NCBI RefSeq assembly: GCF_007748195.1
Contig: NZ_CP037920.1
Coordinates: forward strand, 2,729,501-2,793,500
DNA: 64,000 nt
Source: Gimesia aquarii
GTDB taxonomy: Bacteria; Planctomycetota; Planctomycetia; Planctomycetales; Planctomycetaceae
Reading direction: 5' to 3'
The position numbers and the translations under genes were made by a program. Shown piece by piece: positions 9,220-18,085 of the stretch (position 1 is the first letter of the stretch; each line of letters opens with the position of its first letter). Under the pieces are notes generated by a model. The model did no database searches, was not told where the DNA came from, and saw nothing but the letters and a program-made list of their open reading frames with translations.

Positions 9220-10002
9220 TTAAGTTTCTAATTTTGTGAGCCCCGTTGGAAATTCTTGTCGGATAATCCATGAACGAACACACGAGACAAAGAGGTCGGG
9301 AGCTTCTGCCGGCCATGCGTGTCCGAGATCAGGAGCGATACCGGACATCCCATTTGACAAAGAAGATTGGAGTGTTGAGAGCGACTGAAGAATGGCGGGG
9401 TGTTCTTGGCTTCCCGCCACTGCAAGGATTCGCGTTGAAATCGATTCGAGTATTTCTTCTGACAATTCAAAACGAGTCACTTCCTGCAGAATACGACGCA
9501 GGGTAGAGGGCGTTGTTTTGGGACCATCTCGCCAGCAATCCATGGCATTTCCTTTCGGGATGTTCATGGATTGCTCTGACAGACGACGAAACCAACGCTG
9601 AGTCGCAATCGGAGAGATCACAGTTCCCATCACTCTCAGCCACCAGCCGTTGGGAATCTGATCTACAGCAAAGCCACTCAAAAACGCGGAGCTTACCAGG
9701 TGTGGAAATCGTATAATCAAATTAATCCCCACATAGCTGCCAAACGATAAGCCAACCATATTAATGGGCCCTAAACCATTCCAATTGGTGGATAGTGTTT
9801 CAACAACGGCATCAGCAGCGTCGGCAAGTGTAGTCAGAGGGACTTCGCGACTTTTCCCATGACCGGGGAGATCAACGACAATTGAATTGAACCCCGGCAT
9901 CGCATTGATGATGTCGTTCCACATATCTCCGGCGTATCCTCCGCCGTGCAGAAAGAGAATGGGAACATCTCCTGTATTACCATGATTATTAATGTATAGC
10001 AT
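9220..10002 (-). CDS. Alpha/beta hydrolase
   Basis: 260-aa single-domain alpha/beta-hydrolase. The oxyanion HGGG is at residues 19-22, the nucleophile elbow GLSFG puts Ser at 86, and the late His is in 'DLGHAWP' near 227; an acid residue lies between ('LAVAGSQEHP' region). The DLPGHGKS motif is typical of the epoxide-hydrolase/esterase/C-C hydrolase branch. No signal peptide, so cytoplasmic. It lies 87 bp downstream of the SnoaL-like gene on the same strand, consistent with a small two-gene unit acting on one small molecule. Substrate cannot be inferred from sequence. Confidence 0.88.
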   Translation of the reverse strand: MLYINNHGNTGDVPILFLHGGGYAGDMWNDIINAMPGFNSIVVDLPGHGKSREVPLTTLADAADAVVETLSTNWNGLGPINMVGLSFGSYVGINLIIRFPHLVSSAFLSGFAVDQIPNGWWLRVMGTVISPIATQRWFRRLSEQSMNIPKGNAMDCWRDGPKTTPSTLRRILQEVTRFELSEEILESISTRILAVAGSQEHPAILQSLSTLQSSLSNGMSGIAPDLGHAWPAEAPDLFVSCVRSWIIRQEFPTGLTKLET

Positions 10003-10089
10003 CGGTGTACCTCTATCGTTGGTGTTCTCTCAATATTGAGAATGTTTTGAATAAATATGAGAATCGTCTCAATTAATTTTGGAGCTTTC

Positions 10090-10545
10090 TTATTTACAGT
10101 GTTTGGAAGCGTTCGTGCCTAGCGTATTCGTATGCGATTTCTCTGATGAATTGTCTGATAAAATCCGCATGCCAGATGTCACAGCAGGCACGTCCCAGAC
10201 TTCGACAACACGACTGCCCTCAAATCGCCAGATCAGCGCGACGTCAAACTCCACTTCTCGTCTACACCAACTGGTTCGGTTGCGCGTATGCATTAATAGC
10301 AGTTCGTCACCTACAGGGTGTGCGTGTATGACTTCAACGTTTAACGAGTAGTTTTGCGTATTGAGCACGCGTTGAAAGAAAAGGTTGAGACCTTCGACGC
10401 CGTGTACTTCACCTCGTTGCTCTGGCAGCTCGGCGTTCTCATAATGCCAAATCAAGTCAGGCGAAAAGCATTCCTTACATGCGTCCAAATTGGAAATATC
10501 AATTTTTGAAAGTGTGTCGAGCATCTCATTTAGCTGGTGTGTCAT
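10090..10545 (-). CDS. SnoaL/NTF2-like protein
   Basis: 151-aa protein read from ATG 10545, which has AGGA 8 nt upstream; a longer frame to 10584 has its GGAGG too far away (17 nt). The body has the SnoaL-like pattern: N-terminal helix 'MLDTLSKIDISNLDACKECF', 'SPDLIWHYEN', then strands 'EVHGVEGLNLFFQRVL', 'DELLLMHTRNRTSW' and 'DVALIWRFEGSRVVEVWDV'. SnoaL-like folds are ketosteroid-isomerase relatives acting as cyclases, isomerases or binding proteins. The last ~20 residues (SEKSHTNTLGTNASKHCK) are not family-like and are partly encoded by a 20-bp direct repeat also present upstream of the gene, so the tail may be acquired. Probably co-transcribed with the downstream alpha/beta hydrolase. Confidence 0.75.
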   Translation of the reverse strand: MTHQLNEMLDTLSKIDISNLDACKECFSPDLIWHYENAELPEQRGEVHGVEGLNLFFQRVLNTQNYSLNVEVIHAHPVGDELLLMHTRNRTSWCRREVEFDVALIWRFEGSRVVEVWDVPAVTSGMRILSDNSSEKSHTNTLGTNASKHCK

Positions 10546-10643
10546 TATAGAAATCCTGTTTCCGAGAATGTTGTTGTAAGTCATAGATTTGACTATGACT
10601 GCCTCCTATACTTCCTACGCCGTTTTGGGAAGCGTTCGTGGCT
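10101..10643. repeat. Pair of ~20-bp direct repeats bracketing the SnoaL-like gene
   Basis: 10101-10121 and 10622-10643 share GGAAGCGTTCGTG with near-identical flanks (GTTTGG... / TTTTGGG... and CCTA / GCTA ends). They lie just inside the 3' end and just upstream of the SnoaL-like gene, about 520 bp apart, in the same orientation. Confidence 0.4.
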
Positions 10644-10754
10644 ACCCTGTTAACACACTGTGGCTATTTCTGGCGGCGTAACAGCAAATAAATAAATGAA
10701 TTAAGTGCATATGTATTTTGAGGGTCGGTGCACTGATGGCTTGTACGACAAGTT

Positions 10755-12089
10755 ATGGACACGGATGAAACCAGGGAAATGGATACTCAAATTCAGACGT
10801 TTATATCAAGGTTTATCAACACATCATCAAGTCGCATTGCTTACCACGGAATTGAGGATACCGATATGTTGCGGATGCTCAAATCGGAGGCGGCACGTCT
10901 GCTGGAAAATGGTGGCCCCGAAAGCGAGGCGATAGCATTACGCGAATATATTTTAAGTTATCGCAGGGAAGCGCACGCGACACGCACATCCAACAAACGC
11001 AACTTGAACGCAGTCAATGTTAATCAGATTGAATTGAACCCGTTCCCCACCGCGTCTTCTCACTTAATCACCGAAATGATTTATACTGCCGTACAACGCT
11101 TTGCGACGGCAAAACAGAAGAAATGTTATTTTGCAGTGCGGGGCGGGATGGGGCAGGCACAGTATGGGCGCTCGCGTCGACCTCCCATTTCGCGGGCGAG
11201 AGTGACCAAACTCATGCAGGCGGCCACCGATTGGGGATTGGCTGGTGCATTAGTGATTGCGTGCGAGGAGAAAACTCCTGAAGCCACCTTAGCGATATTG
11301 TCGCCAGGCTTTGAGCTCTATCGACCGCTGTGCCAGAATGTCATTTCAAAATTTGAGATGATTTGTGCCTTTCCCAATAAATACAAAGTCGACATCGAAC
11401 AAATCAAAACCGGGTTTATGATGTTATGGCAGCAATCCATTTCTCGTCTGCTTGATACCGCACGAGGTTCCGTCAAGTCACAGGAGCTGTTGCTGACGAC
11501 ACCCGTAGCAAGTTTAATTCTATTGATCGCCGGTCGTTGGAAAGGTTGGCTGACTTCACAGATAGTACGTGACTTGCAACGTGAATCTGAGAGTCTCTCG
11601 TCTCATTCAATGGTCGAACGAATCTTCGCTTTGATGCTCTCCTATGGCAATGCCGACGACAAGCTCATCAAATTTTTGGGATCGAGCAAAATGAAAGATG
11701 TCGAGATTGCATCCGTTAACTTGTTTGTGAATCGGAATCGTAAATGGACAGATAGCTTGCTGCGCGATGGAGATGTCAGCAAAGTGGTTGATAAAATGAA
11801 CACGAATCCTCAGCAGGGAATTGCGGATTTGGCACCTGCTTCCATTGCAATCATGGGTGAGCCAGGGCGACAGCTCAGCCCAGGATTATCAATGATGGTG
11901 ATGACTTGGATCGAGCGGGCACTCTTGTATTTCAAGCAGGATCAATGTCCGGAATCGGCTGCAATGATGTTGCGGGCCTGTGAATCACTCGAACGTTACA
12001 AATACAAATGGAGTAGGGACCAACCAGCTACCCAATTCGGAGAGTCATTACATGACGAAATCATGAAAGAACTTCAGATTCGAAAATGA
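10755..12089 (+). CDS. Hypothetical cytoplasmic protein, 444 aa
   Basis: Not recognised. The protein has no signal peptide or confident membrane segment. It is mostly alpha-helical and moderately basic. A glycine-rich patch with basic residues ('CYFAVRGGMGQAQYGRSRRP' near 125-145) is the most distinctive local feature, and a hydrophobic stretch 'TTPVASLILLIAGRWKGW' near 255 could be a buried helix. ATG 10755 is taken; a second ATG at 10779 is possible since neither has a clear ribosome site. It stands between the SnoaL/hydrolase pair and the gluconolactonase and faces away from the former, so it has its own promoter. The frame is long and its codon use fits its neighbours, so it is a real gene; no function is proposed. 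Confidence 0.75.
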   Translation: MDTDETREMDTQIQTFISRFINTSSSRIAYHGIEDTDMLRMLKSEAARLLENGGPESEAIALREYILSYRREAHATRTSNKRNLNAVNVNQIELNPFPTASSHLITEMIYTAVQRFATAKQKKCYFAVRGGMGQAQYGRSRRPPISRARVTKLMQAATDWGLAGALVIACEEKTPEATLAILSPGFELYRPLCQNVISKFEMICAFPNKYKVDIEQIKTGFMMLWQQSISRLLDTARGSVKSQELLLTTPVASLILLIAGRWKGWLTSQIVRDLQRESESLSSHSMVERIFALMLSYGNADDKLIKFLGSSKMKDVEIASVNLFVNRNRKWTDSLLRDGDVSKVVDKMNTNPQQGIADLAPASIAIMGEPGRQLSPGLSMMVMTWIERALLYFKQDQCPESAAMMLRACESLERYKYKWSRDQPATQFGESLHDEIMKELQIRK

Positions 12090-12212
12090 TTCATAAACTG
12101 ACATTAAGCCAAGTGCGGGTGCACGAATTGGAAACTACGAAATCGCCAGATTAAGTTCTCTATTGCGCAACACAACTCCTTAAAAGTAGCTGAATTTTCA
12201 ATAAACTCCACA

Positions 12213-13145
12213 CTAAATTTTGGATTTGCTTCCTAATCGATTGCATAGCTGACCGCGGACTCCAGGTTTCAATGCCCAGAGGTTGCCTTCGTGTGGGTTA
12301 TTGTTGAGATAATCCGGGCTCATTGTGAAGCGTGCTGAAGTGACAAACAGCGTTTCTAAATTGTCTCCGCCGAACGTGCAGCTTGTGGGCCAGGTGCAGG
12401 GCAAGTCGACGACCCGATCAATATTCCCATTGGGGGCATAGCGAACAAGACAGCCTCCGCCAGCGACACGGCAATTCCACAAGAATCCTTCTTCATCCAG
12501 ACAGGAACCATCAGGGCTGCCTCTTTCAAAGGCGGGAGCAAACAGGTTCCGGTCGGAAAGTGTCTTTGTTTTGTCATCGTATCGAAACGCGTAGATCTTA
12601 TTGGCCAGGGAGTCAGCAGTTAAAAATCGACCGTTGTCGGTCCACGCCATGGTGTTGGTGATGCCATAAATATTTTTGGTCAGCCTTTGTAACTCGTCAT
12701 TGGGAGTGACTCGATAATAAGCACCAAGGCTCGCGGTGACCTCCTTGGGACTACCGTTTGAATGTAAATTGTTCTGCATGGTTCCTACCCAATATGAGCC
12801 ATCCGGGGCAACCATGCATTCGTTGATCCGATTGTCGGGTTGGTCGGGTTCTACTTCCAAAAAAGCGCTGAAATGTTCGTCAAAATCCCACCAGCAAAGT
12901 TCTTTCGATAAACTGACAATGGCGCCTTTGTCTTCCCGTAGTCCTAGCGATGTGATGAAATCAGGAGTTGGCCAGACTTTGTGTTTACCTGTAGTCAATT
13001 GGAGCCTGTGAATACATTTACCGACGATGTCAATCCAGATGAGGTTTCCATTACGGTCATCCCAGATGATGCTTTCACCTACGACATCCTGTGAATCGAA
13101 AACAGATTTAACTGATATTTGGTTATCACTCTCTGAGGGAGTCAT
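12213..13145 (-). CDS. SMP-30/gluconolactonase family lactonase
   Basis: 310-aa six-bladed propeller of the SMP-30/gluconolactonase/LRE family. The metal-binding residues appear in order: Glu24 in 'VVGESIIWDD', Asn in 'DNRINECMVAPDGSYWVGTM', Asn in 'YGITNTMAWTDNGRFLTADS', and Asp in 'RGSPDGSCLDEEGFLW'. The family hydrolyses sugar lactones such as gluconolactone or L-arabinonolactone with a divalent metal, giving the sugar acid. No signal peptide is present, so it is likely cytoplasmic. It is 12 bp downstream of a small membrane-protein gene on the same strand, likely one transcript, although the two have no obvious functional link. Confidence 0.88.
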   Translation of the reverse strand: MTPSESDNQISVKSVFDSQDVVGESIIWDDRNGNLIWIDIVGKCIHRLQLTTGKHKVWPTPDFITSLGLREDKGAIVSLSKELCWWDFDEHFSAFLEVEPDQPDNRINECMVAPDGSYWVGTMQNNLHSNGSPKEVTASLGAYYRVTPNDELQRLTKNIYGITNTMAWTDNGRFLTADSLANKIYAFRYDDKTKTLSDRNLFAPAFERGSPDGSCLDEEGFLWNCRVAGGGCLVRYAPNGNIDRVVDLPCTWPTSCTFGGDNLETLFVTSARFTMSPDYLNNNPHEGNLWALKPGVRGQLCNRLGSKSKI

Positions 13146-13157
13146 TTCAATGACAAT

Positions 13158-13640
13158 CTAGTCGACACCAATCCAAGTATACGAGATACGTCCTGTAGAT
13201 TTGTTAAAATAAATATCTTCGGTTTCGGTAGCAAATCGCTCTGAAAACTTGCGGTGAAAATGTTGTGTTTTTCCGATGTCAGGCATTCGTTTAATTTTAT
13301 GTTTGATTATCTGATCAAGAACTTTTTGATCGGCCATGAATGACAAGGTGATCTTACCATAATCACCAAGAATCCATTGTGAAGATTTCAGGTTATGGAC
13401 AATTGAAGGTGGAGGAAATCCGAGTTGTCTTTCGAATACTGCTGATGGGCGTGAACTAACAAAGAAAAAGGCAACAATACAACCGCAATAAACGACAAAC
13501 GTTGTGTTGATCCATCTAGCTTTTCTTTGTTTACCAAATAGGATGAGTACGCAGGTAACAAGCGTAGCAATTCCGGCGAAGGTGATTACAAACAAAACGA
13601 GCAGAAATAGGACATTCAGAAACACCATATTGCAATACAT
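13158..13640 (-). CDS. Small membrane protein, hypothetical
   Basis: 160 residues; not recognised. Two transmembrane segments near the N-terminus (about 5-33 and 44-62, 'FVVYCGCIVAFFFV') are followed by a ~95-residue soluble domain with 'WILGDYGKITLSFMADQKVL' and an aromatic end 'RISYTWIGVD'. Start ATG 13640 or ATG 13628 are both possible. It precedes the lactonase gene by 12 bp. Confidence 0.65.
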   Translation of the reverse strand: MYCNMVFLNVLFLLVLFVITFAGIATLVTCVLILFGKQRKARWINTTFVVYCGCIVAFFFVSSRPSAVFERQLGFPPPSIVHNLKSSQWILGDYGKITLSFMADQKVLDQIIKHKIKRMPDIGKTQHFHRKFSERFATETEDIYFNKSTGRISYTWIGVD

Positions 13641-14258
13641 CCCACTAGATGATAGATTTAAAAAATCATATCAAAGTGGCATATACTGTCAACATCGGCC
13701 CTTTAATAAGTCCTCTACCTAAAAATGATTGGTCGATCAACATGTCTAAGTGCGTGTATGGATCTGTATCAAAATTCTAGGGATTGACGAAATAAGGATC
13801 CACATTTTTTTTTCGTTTAAAAAAACTTGACTGGCTCACTCTAGTTGCAATACTGCAGGCAAGTTGGATCACAAATTGCGATTCATGAAATCTTCATCAA
13901 AAACACATGCGAACCTTGCCAATACATAGAGAGCCTCCCGCCAAGAAAGATTAATTTGAGCTCAATCCTGTGAAGTCAATAAACTCTTTCAGTTCCACTG
14001 GTGCATAACTTAATAGAAAAGAATCCAAACTTATAGGTAGGATTGTTTAGAAGTAATGAGCCAATAGAAATCGTCATAATTGTGAGTCCAAAGATCAGTT
14101 AGCTATTTGTGGACAGAATAAGTGACTGGTTGTTACAGTATTAATATATGTTGAAGTCAGGGAAGACTAAAATCGGTTCCTGATTTCTTTGTTGAATCAT
14201 GTGTGCCAATCTCTGTGTGTGGTGAAAATGACAGAGTAGCAATATTTGAGGAAATAAC
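13641..14258. other. Intergenic region upstream of phosphoketolase
   Basis: 618 bp, AT-rich, between divergent genes. No reading frame, tRNA or riboswitch was recognised. It must hold the promoter of the phosphoketolase-acetate kinase unit; a ribosome site GAGGA precedes ATG 14259 by 7 nt. Confidence 0.5.
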
Positions 14259-16628
14259 ATGTCAGATCCCCTCTCTCCCGAAGAACTAAACCTCATCAAT
14301 GCATACTGGCGGGCAGCAAATTATTTGTCGATCGGCCAGATTTATCTTTTCAAAAATCCGCTGCTGAAAGAGCCGTTACACAAGGAACATGTGAAACCTC
14401 GTTTGCTCGGTCATTGGGGAACAACACCGGGGTTGAATTTTATCTATGCACATCTCAATCGTATTATCAAACAACATGAGCTTAATGTTATGTTTGTTAC
14501 CGGACCCGGGCATGGCGGACCTGGACTTGTGGCGAATACCTACTTAGAGGGTACCTATACCGAACATTATCCCAACATTACACAAGATGAAGCCGGAATG
14601 AAGCGACTATTTAAACAGTTCAGTTTTCCCGGTGGTATTCCCAGCCATGTCGCTCCCGAGACACCGGGGAGTATTCATGAAGGGGGCGAATTAGGTTATG
14701 CCTTGTCGCACGCGTATGGCGCTGCATTCGATAATCCAGGCCTGATTGTTGCCTGTGTGATTGGTGACGGCGAAGCAGAAACAGGTCCGCTTGCTACCAG
14801 CTGGCACTCGAACAAATTTCTGAACCCTGAGCGCGACGGAGTCGTTTTGCCAATCCTGCATTTGAATGGATACAAAATCGCCAATCCGACCGTTCTGGCG
14901 CGTATCAGCCATGAGGAACTGGATCACCTTTTGCGTGGCTATGGCTACAATCCCTATTATGTCGAAGGCCGAGACCCTGAGAAAATGCACCAGCTCATGG
15001 CTGCGACCATGGATCATATTACTCAGGAGATTCGAGACATTGTTACCAAAGCTCGACAGGACCCAGGTTTTATACGTCCCCGCTGGCCGATGATTGTTCT
15101 CCGATCGCCTAAAGGCTGGACTTGTCCCAAGGAAGTCGATGGTTTGCCGGTCGAAGACAGCTGGCGTAGCCATCAGGTGCCCCTGGGGCAGATGCACGAG
15201 AATCCGGAACACTTGAAGTTGCTCGAACAGTGGATGCAGAGTTACAAGCCCGAAGAACTGTTTGACGAGCAGGGTTGTCTCAGAACAGAGATTGCCGATC
15301 TCGCGCCGAGTGGCGAATTGCGAATGGGAGCCAACCCACATGCGAATGGTGGGACTCTTTTAAAACGATTGAGGTTACCAGACTTCCGGGATTATGCCGT
15401 TGAGGTTCCTTATCCAGGAAGTGTGAAAGGGGAAGCAACACGCGTCCAAGGCAAGTTCATTCGCGATGTGATGCAGCTCAATCTTGAATCACGGAATTTT
15501 CGGATCTTCAGTCCAGACGAGAACGCTTCGAATCGCTGGGCCAACGTATTTGAAGTGGCGGGCCGTGGTTTTGTGGGCGAGATCTTACCGACTGATGACC
15601 ACCTTTCACCTGAGGGCCGTGTGATGGAAATGCTTTCAGAACACCAGTGTCAGGGTTGGTTGGAAGGTTATCTATTAACGGGACGACATGGCTTTTTTAA
15701 TTGCTATGAGGCATTTATTCATATTATCGACTCGATGTTCAATCAACACGCTAAATGGCTCAAGGTTTCGAAAGAAATTCCCTGGCGACGTCCTATCGCT
15801 TCGTTGAATTATCTCTTGTCATCACATGTCTGGCGGCAGGACCATAATGGATTCAGTCATCAAGATCCTGGATTTATTGACCATGTCGTTAACAAGAAAG
15901 CCGAGATCATTCGTGTCTATCTACCACCCGATGCGAATTGTCTGCTTTCGATTACTGACCATTGTCTGCGTAGCCGTGATTATGTAAACGTTGTCGTGGC
16001 CGGCAAACAACCTTCGCCTCAATGGCTGTCTATGGAACAAGCCATCAAGCACACTGCAGCAGGAATTAGCATTTGGGACTGGGCGAGCAGTGATCAGGGA
16101 AGTGAACCCGATGTCATTCTGGGATGTTGTGGTGATGTGCCGACGCTCGAAACACTGGCGGCCGTCGATATCATTCGGCAAGAGTTGCCTGAGTTGAAGG
16201 TCCGCGTGATCAATGTTGTCAACTTGATGAAACTCCAATCTCCCCGTGAACATCCCCACGCACTGTCGGATACCGATTTCGATAGCCTGTTCACAACGAA
16301 TAAGCCAATTATTTTTGCGTTCCATGGCTATCCCTGGTTGATCCATCGCTTAACGTATCGCAGAACAAATCACAAAAATCTTCATGTCCGCGGTTACAAG
16401 GAAGAGGGAACGACAACGACACCGTTTGACATGGTTGTGCTGAATGATCTCGATCGCTTTCATCTTGTTCAAGATGTAATCGACCGTGTTTCCAACCTTG
16501 GGGCTAAAGCTGCCTACTTAAAACAAGCGATGCGCGACAAACTGATCGAACACAAGCAGTACATAAGAGAATATGGCGAAGATATGCCGGAAGTTCTCAA
16601 TTGGACGTGGTCGGGAAGGGAAGAGTAA
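14259..16628 (+). CDS. xfp: Xylulose-5-phosphate/fructose-6-phosphate phosphoketolase
   Basis: 789 aa, the normal length for the family. This thiamine-diphosphate enzyme splits xylulose 5-phosphate or fructose 6-phosphate with phosphate to acetyl phosphate plus glyceraldehyde 3-phosphate or erythrose 4-phosphate. Diagnostic motifs are present: '[19 protein letters not shown]', '[19 protein letters not shown]', the ThDP-binding '[20 protein letters not shown]' near residue 168, '[10 protein letters not shown]' and '[12 protein letters not shown]'. The protein is cytoplasmic. The acetate kinase gene begins 9 bp after its stop, so the two are co-expressed and convert acetyl phosphate to acetate with ATP gain. 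ATG 14259 is supported by GAGGA upstream. Confidence 0.97.
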   Translation: MSDPLSPEELNLINAYWRAANYLSIGQIYLFKNPLLKEPLHKEHVKPRLLGHWGTTPGLNFIYAHLNRIIKQHELNVMFVTGPGHGGPGLVANTYLEGTYTEHYPNITQDEAGMKRLFKQFSFPGGIPSHVAPETPGSIHEGGELGYALSHAYGAAFDNPGLIVACVIGDGEAETGPLATSWHSNKFLNPERDGVVLPILHLNGYKIANPTVLARISHEELDHLLRGYGYNPYYVEGRDPEKMHQLMAATMDHITQEIRDIVTKARQDPGFIRPRWPMIVLRSPKGWTCPKEVDGLPVEDSWRSHQVPLGQMHENPEHLKLLEQWMQSYKPEELFDEQGCLRTEIADLAPSGELRMGANPHANGGTLLKRLRLPDFRDYAVEVPYPGSVKGEATRVQGKFIRDVMQLNLESRNFRIFSPDENASNRWANVFEVAGRGFVGEILPTDDHLSPEGRVMEMLSEHQCQGWLEGYLLTGRHGFFNCYEAFIHIIDSMFNQHAKWLKVSKEIPWRRPIASLNYLLSSHVWRQDHNGFSHQDPGFIDHVVNKKAEIIRVYLPPDANCLLSITDHCLRSRDYVNVVVAGKQPSPQWLSMEQAIKHTAAGISIWDWASSDQGSEPDVILGCCGDVPTLETLAAVDIIRQELPELKVRVINVVNLMKLQSPREHPHALSDTDFDSLFTTNKPIIFAFHGYPWLIHRLTYRRTNHKNLHVRGYKEEGTTTTPFDMVVLNDLDRFHLVQDVIDRVSNLGAKAAYLKQAMRDKLIEHKQYIREYGEDMPEVLNWTWSGREE

Positions 16629-16637
16629 GGTTTTTTG

Positions 16638-17831
16638 ATGTCGATTCTTGTTCTGAATTCCGGATCCAGTACGCTCAAATTTGCGCTATTCAACAAACTG
16701 GCTGAAGAAGAACTGGTTCGAGGTACGCTTGACTGGCAAAGTCAATCTGAGGGGGTCACGCTGGCTTACGAATCTCAGAAGATCAGTAAAACAGAGTCTC
16801 GTTTAGATATTTCCAATAATCGTGATGCCGTCGAATGGATTCTGCATGTGTTGGCCGAGATTAATTTGGGAAAGTCAATAAGAGCTGTCGGCCATCGCGT
16901 CGTTCACGGTGGTACTAAATTCTGTCAACCCACTCTGATTAAGGAGAAGGTTCTCCAGTCTTTAAAAGAAGTTTCCGAACTCGCGCCGCTGCACAACCCG
17001 CCTGCTTTAACCACTATTGAAGCAGCGCAAACAATTCTTCCCGAGGCGGTACATGTCGCTGTATTTGATACTGCGTTTTTTGCTGCTTTGCCGCGAAGTG
17101 CTTATCTCTACCCGGTCCCTTACGAATGGTATGAACAATTCGGTATTCGTCGATTTGGTTTTCACGGGATCAGTCACGAATACTGTTCGACTCGCGCTGC
17201 CGAACTGCTGGATCGTCAAAACGACGATTCACTTAAACTGGTGATCTGCCATCTCGGTAACGGCTGCTCTGCGACAGCCATGCTTGGTGGGAGTCCACTG
17301 GCTACAACAATGGGTTTCACACCGTTGGAAGGATTAATGATGGGAACCCGTAGTGGGTCGATTGATCCTGGCATCTTGATTCACCTGATGAAACAGCAGG
17401 GCTTCAATCCAGAACAGCTTGATCAAAGTTTGAATCATCAATCTGGTTTGCTGGGTGTCTCGGATGTTTCCTCTGACTTTCGCCAAATTGAACAAGCAGC
17501 TCAGGAAAAAAATGAACGCGCTCAACTCGCAATCAAGATGTTCGTAGAACGAATTCAATCCACCATTGGTTCGCTTTCGGTTTTACTGGGTGGCATTGAT
17601 GCTTTAATCTTTACCGCCGGCATTGGCGAGCATTCTCCCCTGTTGCGCAGCAGTGTGTGTGACAAACTTCAGTTTCTGGGTCTTGAACTTGATGAAGCCA
17701 AAAATCAAACCGCTCATACTGATACCGATCTCGCAACGAAACAGTCAGCAGGCCGCATTCTACTCATTCAAACACGAGAAGAAAAAATGATCGCACGCGC
17801 AGCTCAACGATTTATCAGGGAACCAAATTGA
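16638..17831 (+). CDS. ackA: Acetate kinase
   Basis: 397-aa acetate kinase of the ASKHA fold: acetyl phosphate + ADP to acetate + ATP. Motifs in order: 'ILVLNSGSSTLKFALF' at the N-terminus, 'VGHRVVHGGTKF', 'RFGFHGISHEYCSTR', 'CHLGNGCSATAMLGG', 'EGLMMGTRSGSIDPG' and 'IFTAGIGEHSPLLR'. ATG 16638 is preferred over the TTG three bases before it. Lying 9 bp after phosphoketolase, it forms the two-gene bifid-type shunt; a phosphotransacetylase is not in the window. Confidence 0.97.
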   Translation: MSILVLNSGSSTLKFALFNKLAEEELVRGTLDWQSQSEGVTLAYESQKISKTESRLDISNNRDAVEWILHVLAEINLGKSIRAVGHRVVHGGTKFCQPTLIKEKVLQSLKEVSELAPLHNPPALTTIEAAQTILPEAVHVAVFDTAFFAALPRSAYLYPVPYEWYEQFGIRRFGFHGISHEYCSTRAAELLDRQNDDSLKLVICHLGNGCSATAMLGGSPLATTMGFTPLEGLMMGTRSGSIDPGILIHLMKQQGFNPEQLDQSLNHQSGLLGVSDVSSDFRQIEQAAQEKNERAQLAIKMFVERIQSTIGSLSVLLGGIDALIFTAGIGEHSPLLRSSVCDKLQFLGLELDEAKNQTAHTDTDLATKQSAGRILLIQTREEKMIARAAQRFIREPN

Positions 17832-17860
17832 TGGCGTGTCGTTTTTTATGAGACGAACTT

Positions 17861-18020
17861 ATGAACCACGAAAGACACAAAATTCACGAAAATTTATGAA
17901 AACCATTAGGGTAAAAAGAATAAGCAGTCTGCTCTAATCGAGTTCCGTGTAGTTTAATCCTGATTCACAAGTATTTCTTTAGAAGGGATGTTTCGTGCTT
18001 TCGTGCATTTCGTGGAAGAA
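17861..18020. repeat. CACGAAA-type imperfect inverted repeat
   Basis: Left arm near 17863-17896 (CCACGAAAGACACAAAATTC followed by ACGAAAA) and right arm near 17990-18016 (TTTCGTGCTTTCGTGCATTT then CGTGG) are mutual reverse complements with iterated ACGAAA units. This style of dispersed intergenic repeat is common in many bacteria. A decayed single arm may also occur at 29793-29820. It lies after acetate kinase and before a convergent gene end. Confidence 0.6.
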
Positions 18021-18085
18021 AAACCCCTACGCTTTTTTATCGAAATATTAACCGTTTTCAATTTGACTATGACAGAATGCCTCGT

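Noticed and set aside
13641-14258. Riboswitch upstream of phosphoketolase
   Set aside because: No known aptamer pattern or clear paired structure was found.
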